Positions 1 through 9,300 of a stretch of 64,000 nt of DNA are shown piece after piece. The notes under the pieces were generated by a model. The model was not told where the DNA came from, did not search any database, and saw only the letters and a list, made by a program, of their open reading frames with translations. Position numbers and translations under genes: made by a program. The stretch spans positions 310,001-374,000 of the forward strand of contig CAJNAR010000172.1 in NCBI GenBank assembly GCA_905220665.1, written 5' to 3'. Every line of letters starts with the position of its first letter. Position 1 is the first letter of the stretch. Source of the DNA: Albugo candida (taxonomy: Eukaryota > Oomycota > Peronosporomycetes > Albuginales > Albuginaceae).

Positions 1-1
1 A

Positions 2-352
2 AGAGACATCTCGTTTGTTATGGTGTACCCCCCGCCGGACACGCAAGCAGACCTCAGTCCTTTTCAATTGGGAGAGAAACACTCAGAGCGACTGTCGGCT
101 CCTTCGGCGCCATCATTGGCCGATGCAAACTCTCAGTGGGAAGCAGAAAATGTTACATCCCAAGTCACAAGTACTACATCCGATGAGCTCGCGAGCTTGC
201 AGGATCAGCTTTTGTGTTGTATATGTGAGGAACGTAGAAAAAATATCGTTTTCCAGTGCGGTCATGAGACCTGTGAGGTCTGCGCCGATCAGCTACACGA
301 GTGTCCCAATTGCCGCGAGAAGATTCAAATTCGGATAAAGCGGTATTTGTAG
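2..352 (+). CDS. RING-finger protein, C-terminal part (5' end outside window)
   Basis: The frame is open from base 2 to the stop at 350-352, so this is the last exon, or part of it, of a gene that begins left of the window. The final 50 residues form a C3HC4-type RING: a CCIC pair, then CGHETCEVC, then CPNCREKI, ending in a short basic tail. A RING at the extreme C-terminus that follows a low-complexity Ser/Thr-rich stretch is typical of Mind bomb/Neuralized/IAP-like E3 ubiquitin ligases, so a ubiquitin-ligase role is likely. No substrate-binding domain is visible in this piece. The internal ATG at 20 is not needed as a start, because the upstream frame is open. Confidence 0.75.
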   Translation, partial: RDISFVMVYPPPDTQADLSPFQLGEKHSERLSAPSAPSLADANSQWEAENVTSQVTSTTSDELASLQDQLLCCICEERRKNIVFQCGHETCEVCADQLHECPNCREKIQIRIKRYL

Positions 353-734
353 TGAAGAGTTTGTCTCGATTTGCGGCTTTACTCTAAAAAAATGTAATTC
401 AATTATGTTGCATTGTGTTTGGATCGCTTGAATTGACTTTCGGTCAAAATTTGCGTACAGAAAGGTCCAATGAACAAAATTTCGGAAAGGTAATCGCTGG
501 TGCCGTTCCGCACGTTCAAGTCGTTTGTTCAGCAATATGTATTGGCTGTGAAGTAAGCTTATGCCGCCTCGCAGGCCTCTCGCCCGATTTCTCGAAAGGG
601 TGAACGTACCCGTGTTCACTCATCATGTGAAGGATACAGTCTGATTGAACACCTTATTCGCGCTGGCTGTCTGCGGGCGAAAGTTGAGAAATGTGTACAA
701 AAAGAGCCAGCATGCGCTTGTCCGAGTTGAGACT
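353..734. other. Gap with no recognisable gene
   Basis: Open stretches on both strands are short, lack ATG starts or show no family motif. I see no convincing RNA gene or repeat here. A short plus-strand ORF starting at 561 with a basic N-terminus is most likely chance. Confidence 0.4.
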
Positions 735-983
735 TTATTGTCCATCATTTTTACTCCATTTATATATAGAGGTCGAGTAAGCTTTAAGGTAGTTCCACTT
801 TTGGTGGGAAAGTACTGTCAACGAGTCAGATGTGTAGCCACACATATTCATCGCTTTGGATCCGCTCACAGGGCGTTCTATAAGCTGATGCTTGGTACAT
901 AAAGCAGTATAAATGAACAAGCCAGTGGATAGGAAAACTACCAAAACTGCATTTTGTCGTTTGTGATCCAACACTCTAAACAT
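735..983 (-). CDS. Small hypothetical single-pass membrane protein (uncertain)
   Basis: An 82-residue frame starts at an ATG at 981-983. A basic head (MFRVLDHKRQN) is followed by a hydrophobic segment of about 20 residues (AVLVVFLSTGLFIYTALC) and then a polar tail. This layout fits a small mitochondrial or ER membrane protein. I recognise no family, and the C-terminal part may run into an intron. The gap between neighbouring genes leaves room for a gene, but coding evidence is weak and the ORF could be chance. Confidence 0.25.
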   Translation of the reverse strand: MFRVLDHKRQNAVLVVFLSTGLFIYTALCTKHQLIERPVSGSKAMNMCGYTSDSLTVLSHQKWNYLKAYSTSIYKWSKNDGQ

Positions 984-2085
984 AGTTTGCCTTTCTACGC
1001 TGCCAGTTGCTTTACACTGGACAATGGCTCTTCTATGATAAACCAATCTGAGGCTGTGAGGCTTTAAATCGCAAACACTAATCATTCTAATCATTCTGTA
1101 GTTCTCCCTCTTGATCGTTACTTTTTTTAGTCTATTTAGACGTAAATAACCATAAATGGGTTGGCGATGGTTGTGACTCTGACATGCTACTTTTTCTTGT
1201 CAGCAGCCTCTATGGAGAGGAAAATGTCTGAAGCTTGGAAGCAAGCTGCTTTGATACTTGTAGATGCCACTAGTCAATCGATAAGCGATGAGAATATCAG
1301 CTAATGGAATCGGAATTATTCGCTCCAGTAACCTAGCTAGCAAGTCTTCAAATCCTGGAATAGCGTTGTCGTGCTCAATATCGACTGCTATAGACTGAGT
1401 CGCTGTTACATTGAAGCAACAAATTGTTTCTCGCTAGCTTGCATTTGGAAGTCGGTTCTGATGAATAGTTACTGTCGCGTTCATTCCATTAGCCTTTGAT
1501 CACGACAGTGTATCACTAAGAGTACAAAAGATCAATAAAACTTTACTGAACAATGGAACCTGAATCTAACCTGATACGTGAGTGCTCCAAGAGCTCTACA
1601 GTTTCGCCGCTGTCGATGAAATACGGCGTTGCGGCTAGGTCTAGAGTAGGTGAAGAACCATGAACCCTATTGCCTGGCAGCTTGCGGCAGACGAGGTTTT
1701 ATCCTGTATCCCTCCCACCAATCGTTTTTTTCTATAGTCGACACAGCACAATTCATTGAATTGGAAGAGGGAGAACTTTTCCGAACGGAAAATAACCTCA
1801 TCTTTTCGACGTGTGTCACCGGATTACAGCTTTATCATAAAGCACTCGGTCGATCGATTCGCGCCAAAAGAAACAGAGTGCTCGTGTAAACGTATCGCTC
1901 CACTCCGCTTTAGTAATCGAGTATTTCCGTCTGCTTCCTTGTAAGTTACCTCCACTCTTTCTGTCTAATGAGGCATTACTCAAGCTGTACAAATTTAAGG
2001 TCACAGTAACCAAGACAGCAGCACACATTCCGACTTACCAAATCACAATAATTGATCAATAAGACTGCTAGCGGTGTACTTTAGA
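984..2085. other. 1.1-kb stretch without a supported gene
   Basis: Only short, motif-free ORFs occur on either strand. The DNA immediately upstream of 2086 should hold the cyclin promoter, but I cannot point to a defined element. Confidence 0.4.
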
Positions 2086-3207
2086 ATGAGCGATTGGATA
2101 TTTACAGCGCAGGAAGTTGCTTGCTCTCCCTCAAGAAAAGACGGAATGGGATATCAAGAAGAATTAATCACTCGAAAACAAGCGTGTGACTTTATCGAGA
2201 AACTTGCTAAAGCTCTTCAATTATCGAAAATCACGCAAATCACCGGCACCACCTATTTGCATCGATTTTACATGCGTCAATCTTTTCTACGTTACGATAA
2301 ATACATCACAGCGACCTCGTGTTTGTTTCTGGGTGCCAAAATTGAGGAACAGTCTTTGAGGGCAACTCAAGTGGCGCAAGAATACATCCAAATACGTAAG
2401 AGTATCGAAAAAGACAGGGTATTTGCTGTACAAAAACACGATCCCACTCAAATCGCGGACAGCATAATATATCTAGAGGGAGTGGTGATGCACACGATGG
2501 TATACGATATGACAGTCATCCACCCGTATCAGTATATCAACGAAAAAGTGGACGCTGTTATCCGGTTAGCAACAGCTTTATCGGAGCAGGAAAAACGACA
2601 AATGAGTGCCAAAATAAAGCAAGTTGCGTGGAGTGTATTAAACGACAGTGCCTATACGTGCGCCTGTATACGTCAAGAGCCACACAATTTGGCAGCAGGC
2701 GCTGTATATCTTGCGGGAATGTATGAAAATTATGTGTCACTTACGATGCGCTCTACCAACGGTGAGCCTTGGTGGACGGCCTTATCATCGTCTTTTCATA
2801 CCTTGCAAGGTATCTTGTTAGCGTCAGATGCAAAACAGAGTGCGGTTTGTGTCGTTGACTCATAAGCATTTTTATCTATAGACGCAGCAACGTTTTTGCT
2901 GGAAGCATACACGGAGCCTTATATCAATACGCGAGTGCTGCCTGCAGGACTGGCAAAGCTGGTCTACACGTTTCATCCATCTGGTTCGATTCGAGATATC
3001 AATGCGATGCAAATCTCTGATCTCGATTTAGGACCGTTGGCTCATCAGTCCGTGACGTCTCCTATGGAGTCGATTTGTGTCACTTCACCGGAGAGCAGTA
3101 ATTTGGATCGTTCACCGGTGGATCAGGACTTTGACGCTGATATGAAAACAAAAGAATTTGTAGAAAGCCCAAGGGAACCAGGACATGTCTCCACCTCCAT
3201 TGATTGA
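2086..3207 (+). CDS. Transcription-type cyclin (cyclin T/K/L-like)
   Basis: Two exons (2086-2848 and 2882-3207) give 362 residues. The start is the first ATG, beginning MSDWIFTAQEV. The N-terminal cyclin box carries hallmarks of transcription cyclins: a W-x-F start, a SPSRKDG-like segment, the helix HRFYMRQSF and the motif CLFLGAKIEEQ. A second cyclin fold follows to about residue 270, ending near TEPYINTRVLPA. The tail is acidic and Ser-rich. Such cyclins pair with CDK9/CDK12-type kinases to phosphorylate the RNA polymerase II C-terminal domain in the nucleus. The exact subfamily cannot be settled by eye. The inferred intron is only 33 nt (2849-2881) but restores frame exactly and joins cyclin-like sequence on both sides. 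Confidence 0.8.
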
Positions 3208-3607
3208 CTAACTGGTCATCTGCTGAGGCTTGCGAGTTGCTTTCATTGCTTACCATTTTTTCGAGTCAAAAGTATACAAAGGAGCCACCACCGCTGGTAC
3301 GTTCCAATTGACAAACATGGAATGCTCTCTATGATAAAAAAAGTGTCAAAAAAAACATATTTATAAAAACGAATAAAAAAAGGGTCAAGTGGACCACGAT
3401 TACATGTGTACTACACGTCAGTCACTCTCAGATAGCTACATGCGTGAACCGAGCGCTTGACTTTGAGTTTCAGGCAGCGTCTTTCAATATGCTGTTGACT
3501 GAGATTTCGCAGGTTGCCGAAAGAATTTAAACGCTGAAATACTTTCGTACGTCAAATATTCTAAATTTCTGATCCACAATCTTGAATCAGACTCAGATCA
3601 GAATCAA
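3208..3607. other. Intergenic gap between cyclin and PEX3 genes
   Basis: AT-rich with A-runs near 3340-3385 and no ORF of note. It probably holds the cyclin 3' UTR and the PEX3 promoter. I see no repeat or RNA gene. Confidence 0.4.
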
Positions 3608-4823
3608 ATGCTTTGGTCGTTGCTGACATCAGCACGCGGTCGTGTGTCTCGCTTTGTTGCACGACACAAAACGTTTTTCATCGCATCAAGTGTGTCTTGT
3701 GCATGTTTAATTGCAGGCGTTTATTATGTACAACGTCGCCTTTTGCAGAATGCGAATGAAATGACTCAAAAGTGGCAAATGGAAATGCTCCGACGACAAC
3801 AAATGCGTTTCTTCCTCAAGCAAACGTGTACCGAAAGTTTACAAACAGTCAAACAGTTTCTTCCACAAATAAAAATCCGATTATACGAAAAATTTGCTTT
3901 GGAAAGTGTTGTTAAGAAATTAAAAGATCCTGAAATCCGTAACGATAAAAAGCGACGTCAATCACTTTGGGAGGAAGCAAAAAACCTCGCTTTTGGTCGT
4001 TTTTTCGCGGCAATTCTCGTGCTTTCGCTATGGCAACTGCTTGTGTTTGCGCAGCTGAGCACAATCGGGCAAGACACATTCCTCAATGAAATTGAGAGCA
4101 CAGATTTTCAACACGATCCTTCCAAGAAGAAGGCTTTAAAAGACGAAAAAGATCAACAAGAGCGATGCACAGCTCATCGTCGATTCCTAATGCACGGTAT
4201 TGAGTACTTTCTCGGGGACGGAATCGACAAAATCATGTTGTATGTCGAGTCAGCGCTTGCGAAAAATACGTTTTTACAAAGGTTTGTGACATGTTACGAA
4301 ATGTATCGAGAGTTAGTTTTTGTATCGTAGCTGGCAAGTGCATCGAAAGGCAAAAGTTACGCAAGAGGAATTCACTCATGTTGTGCACGCAATGAGTGAG
4401 TCATTACAGTTGCGTCGTGGAAGAGAAACGGTCGATACTGTAGCCGACTTGAGAATGTGGCGATCTTTTCTCATATGCGATACACACGACAATCATTCTA
4501 CCGAAAAATGTGGCGAACATTTCGATCAATTATCACTTTTACTGCAAAACGATTGCTTTTTACAAGCGCTTGAAAAGACTGTGCAATATGTCAGTGTTTC
4601 GAATATTACAGAAATGCACAATACGATTTACATGAGCGAGGATTATGAGCCTCCACTGGCGAAACTCATCCCTCAGGTACAGGCGCAGACGTCGCGATTA
4701 GTTGCGCTCTATGAAGGAGACGACATACTATCTCAAGAGCACTCACAGCACATTATGGAGTTGGATGCCTTCCAGACGTTTTATGAGACAGCTTTCTTCC
4801 CAAAGGAATCGGTCGCAGCGTAA
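3608..4823 (+). CDS. PEX3: Peroxisomal biogenesis factor 3 (peroxin-3)
   Basis: Two exons (3608-4281 and 4331-4823) are joined over a 49-nt GT-AG intron. They give 388 residues, close to the usual PEX3 length. The N-terminus has the PEX3 layout: a basic head, one membrane segment at about residues 23-42 (FFIASSVSCACLIAGVYYV), then a long helical cytosolic domain. That domain includes the characteristic RRQQMRFFLKQT region and an LWEEAKNLAF...LWQLLV stretch. PEX3 is the integral peroxisomal (and ER pre-peroxisomal) receptor that docks PEX19 carrying membrane cargo, so this gene implies the organism retains peroxisome membrane biogenesis. The next gene on the minus strand ends 46 bp downstream. 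Confidence 0.9.
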
Positions 4824-4869
4824 GGATAAACATTTGAGTAATAAAAATATCGAGTTGATGATTATCGAG

Positions 4870-5398
4870 TTATAAAACAGATTGAAAGCTGATTGCTGGG
4901 TTCATTGCTGGAGACTCGAGTTCCAAAGACACGATGGTGTCCGTGTTGGCATTTGGCTGAGATTCTTCGCTAATGATAGGAATGATTTGTATCTGTGGAT
5001 CTCCACCGTCAAAGTCATCAGTTTCGATGGAAAACAGCTTCGATGGAATGATAGAGCTGACATCGGTTGGCGGATGGAACACTGACGTATCGCTGTTGTC
5101 TGAGAGAAACGCGGTTGGACTTGTTTGAGGGTGTAATGGGATGACTGAAATCGCTGGCTTCATGACAGGCGATACCGATACTTGTGAGTAGTTTGGAGGT
5201 AAGGGACTTGCATTCGCACTCGCGAAACAAAAGATTCCTGCAGCCATTCGCATTGGTGAACGCATTGGCGAGCGCGAAGAGTATGTAAAAGAATGCATTG
5301 ATGAGATTGATGGAAATAGATGAGTGAGAGCTTTGGAGAAGCCAATGGATTAGACACAGAAGCCTACGCACACCACATAAGACGATGTTGGAATACAT
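4870..5398 (-). CDS. Hypothetical Ser/Pro-rich protein
   Basis: A 142-codon open frame runs to a stop at 4870-4872. Upstream a plausible 43-nt intron (5331-5373, with a TCTAATC branch-like site) joins it to an ATG at 5396-5398. The resulting protein is about 161 residues: a moderately hydrophobic N-terminus, two RSPMR repeats, then a Pro/Ser-rich and acidic C-terminal half (many I, P, S, E). I recognise no domain. It lies between the 3' ends of PEX3 and EMG1, and the codon pattern is not decisive. An alternative is that only the larger exon is real, or none of it. Confidence 0.35.
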
Positions 5399-5445
5399 TG
5401 CATAAGTATTATTTATAGCTTGCTTTTCTATTTCCATTCTTTGGC

Positions 5446-6279
5446 TCAGAGAATGCCCCAATGTCTCTCAAACGCATTCAGCAGTCGAGTGATTGCCTGA
5501 GCGCCACTCAACTACAAAATTCTATTAGAAGCAGTTGAAAGCGAGAAGAAGAGTACACGTACGGGATACTCAGAGATGGAAATGATTTCATCGACATAAT
5601 TGGTGTTCTCTTTCGTTATGCTGCCGTGTGCCATTGCCCCAATCACAAAAACAATCGGTTCATCGATCGGTAGCTTTTCCACGAAATCCCATGGATTTAT
5701 CAAAGTTCCAGAACACGACATTGCTACACAATGCGTTCAATCGGATTCTCTCACAAGTATCGAATTCTTACCGTATTTCTGGCAATTTGCCGGAAGATAT
5801 CGCGTCACAGGATTTTTAATCACGTTGAGAAGAGTCTGATTACCGTCTGAGGATCGTATTTTGAGCGTATGAAGCAGCTGAACTAAACACAGAGCATTCC
5901 GTCACGCCGATACAAACCGTAGAATTCGTAAATACGCACTCATAAGTCCCGCAAATCTTTTGTATGTGCGTGGAATTCGCATTTGTGAGCTCACATCGAC
6001 GACAATTCCTTTGAGGGTGCGTATGTACACTTTGACAAGCCCGGCCTTATTCAAAGGCGAGTCCAATAAAGCCATAAGTTCTTGATGCAGAATATCGGGT
6101 CGAGATAGCGATGGATCCTTATCGTACTTTTTGTGTATCCCTTTATGATCGTCACAATTCAATAATTGATACCCTTTTGCTGTTTTCACTGTCTCCAAAG
6201 ACGCTTGTTCGAGCACCACAATCACTTGTCGTCCATTATTTCCAGTCATACTTTCCACAGGATTATAGCCAATCATCAT
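5446..6279 (-). CDS. EMG1: Ribosomal RNA small-subunit pseudouridine N1-methyltransferase (Nep1)
   Basis: Four exons (6279-5940, 5882-5772, 5723-5563, 5511-5446) spliced over introns of 57, 48 and 51 nt give 225 residues in a continuous frame. Nep1 signatures appear in order: VVLEQASLETVK, NCDDHKG, RPDILHQELMALLDSPLNKAG, VRIPRT-like QMRIPRTYKRFAGLM, LLNVIKNPV, then IVFVIGAMAHG and ISISEYP, ending HWGIL. EMG1 methylates the hypermodified pseudouridine of 18S rRNA and is needed for 40S assembly in the nucleolus. Its start codon lies 46 bp from the start of the large divergent gene at 6326, so the two share a promoter region. Confidence 0.93.
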
Positions 6280-6325
6280 AGTGCGTACTTAACCGGGGAC
6301 TCAATGTCCCTTCAAGATCGCGAAA
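6280..6325. promoter_or_regulatory. Short divergent promoter region (EMG1 / NHL-EGF gene)
   Basis: Only 46 bp separate the EMG1 start codon (minus) from the first ATG of the large plus-strand gene. If that gene really starts at its internal ATG at 6419, which better exposes a signal peptide, the shared region is about 139 bp. No TATA-like motif is evident. The bidirectional role is inferred from geometry only. Confidence 0.4.
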
Positions 6326-9300
6326 ATGGAGCCTCGAGTCTACTTCCGACATTTTGGACCGCTCCATGACGTCTACGATAGCCTCAAGCGTTCATTAGAG
6401 GCCCATGATAGTATCACCATGTCGATGGCTCACAAAAAGCTCTCTGTGAAGCCGTTGATGATGCTTTCTGGGCTCCTGGGTCTCGTATCGGTGCATGGGA
6501 TGGTAGCACCGGCAATGCCCAATCCTACTCGTGAATCTTGGTGTAATAGCGTCGTCGATCCTCCATGGCCCTTTGCGTACAATGTAAGCTCCATACGGCA
6601 GGGGTCAATGACTCGATACAGCCGTGAATGCTCTGTATATGGAGTCCAAGCCGAGTGTCATCGATGTGAGTCGATTCCATGCGGTCCATCTTTGAACCAG
6701 ACATGCTCCTATCAGATCCAAGGAGTTGAATGGACCAGTCTTCCTTCCAACACTCCAACAAACACAAGACAAGTGTGGGCTGTCGGTGGAGCCTTTCGGT
6801 ATGACTATGCAAATGCTACTCATTTTTGCGTCTTCTTATCGGACGGCCAATGCACTTCTCCTTACGCTGACGATTATTCTTCATGCAGCATTCGATGCTG
6901 GGGATTTCAAGCTGGCCATGCTGTACAAATGAAAGAAATCGGTGCAAAATGGGATTCATGGAGCTACCCAAAGAACAATTCCATGACACAGCCACAAGGT
7001 TCTGTAGAGACGTTCGCCGGAAGCGCTCGCGGGCACAAAGACGGTGAGGCTTTCGCTTCTCTTTTCAACAACCCAAAAGATCTCGCAGTTGACCCAAATG
7101 GAGTGATTTATATTGCGGATACTGGAAACCATTGTATCCGTCGAATCGATCAAAGGAATCGAGTGACCACATTTGCAGGAAATCGCTCTCCGGGCTTCCG
7201 TGACGGGTCATCCAATATCGCACAATTCAACTTTCCTTCTGGGATAGCTGTTGTGAATGAAAATGATAGCGTCAGTGTGTACGTCTCTGACACTGGAAAT
7301 CATCGCATTCGGAGAATTCGAGACGGTCAAGTCACTTGTATTGCAGGTTTATGTGCATCGACTCCACATCCTGGATTCTCTGATGGAAATGCCTCTGAGT
7401 CGAGATTTGATACGCCATTGGGACTTGAAATTGGTATAAATGGAAGAATTTTCGTTGCGGATAGCGGGAACAATCTCATCCGCGTAATCGACTCAACAGG
7501 TCTGATAAGGACGTTTGCTGGTACAATAAGCACAAGTCATGAGGCAGCCATCGCCGGGTGTGTTCCGCCTTGTTTGATCGGTGTCGGAGGGTCGAAAGAT
7601 GGGACTCTGACTCGAGCACAATTCGATTCGCCACGAGATCTCGTAATCGCAAATAATAACTCGATTTTCGTCACGGAAGTAAATCGGATTCGTCAAATAC
7701 GACACAATTCGCTCAAAGACAATTCGGACGATTTCACAGGTAATGTGATGACACTTGATATCTCCCAACTGAAGAGATACGACCGTCGTATCGGCCTGAC
7801 GGGAATCGCTATGGACGAAAATCGACTGTTTGTGGTCGACTCTGTGAGGTGTAAAGTCTTTGTATTTCAAACAGCTTCTCAAGTCGCCAAACCAATCAGT
7901 TGCTCTACCAAAGCGGTGCAAGTGATAGTTCCAATTGGATGTTCGTCATACGAGGTAGGGGTCGATGATCTATTCCACAGAGATTCATGTACGTTGGGTA
8001 ACATCCAGTATGGCTATTTCGGTGGAAGTTGCGAGCTCACGCCTTGCGTTGGTTCATCGCAAAGGCCGCCAAATGGATTGAATGCATCCAAAGTAGCAAT
8101 CAAACTTCAATGTCCGGCTAATTGCACCACATTCAGTGGGGAAAAAGTATTTGGATCTCACGTGTACGGTGATGAGTCTTCCATTTGTCTCGCTGCAATT
8201 CACAACAGCACCATCACTGACGCTGGCGGTTTTCTCACGATTCTTATCCAGGAGAAAGATGAGATTGATTCGGAAGCTTTTCAAGGGTCCATATCCAATA
8301 GCATTGAGTCACTGAACATGGAATCTTTTGGAGAAGAATTTGGTTATCGAACATTTTATTTCCTCAATTCTTCGGAGGAATCCCTGCAAGCGCATACGAT
8401 CGCAGGAGCGGCCTCTGCTCCACTTTCCACAAGTTGTGGCTTCCAAGACAGTACACCACCCCAAGACGCTCAATTTCAATCGCCAAATGGACTCGCATTT
8501 CAACGTGTAGCCACTAACGATAAGAATCCAATATTGCTGATGGCAGACTCTGGAAATCATCGAATTCGAAAGATAACCGCTTCATGCTCGAAGATATGTG
8601 AAAATGGCGGTAATTGCGCAGATTTTGAGACGTGTGTGTGCACAACCGGCTGGAAGGGCGATGATTGCACCATTCCGGAATGTGATGCGTCTTCTGAATG
8701 TTTCAAACGACACGGTAGACAGATATGTGTCGGTCCCAATCTATGTGCTTGTATCCCGGGGTACACGGATCCTCCCACTTGCACGACGCCATTATGCGTC
8801 CAACATTGCGCCAATGGAGCAAAATGTGTCGCACCCGATACATGCGCTTGCGTTGAGGGATGGTACGATGCCAATTGCACGACGCCCGTGTGCGCTCAGA
8901 CATGTGGAAATGGAGGGAATTGCACTAGTCCAAACACTTGTACGTGTCCAGAAGAATGGAAAGGTGTGGATTGTCGGGTGCCAGTTTGTACGCAAAAATG
9001 CGTCAATGGAGGCTCATGTATCGCCCCAAATACTTGCCAATGTGGAGCTAATTGGAGTGGATACGACTGTTCTGTACCAATGTGCTCGCAAGGCTTCTTT
9101 GTGGATGAATCGAAAGTAACATTACCCAATGATTTCGTGCATTATGTTCCGTGTCAATTTGATCAATTCTGTCGGTCCGTAAACGAATTCGATTGTGAGA
9201 ATCAGTTGCAAAGCGGTCAGAGTCGGACAGCTGACATTCCATTCGGACCTCTTGCACGTCGTATCACCGGCCGAAGTGAAGATCCAAAACGTAATGTTTC

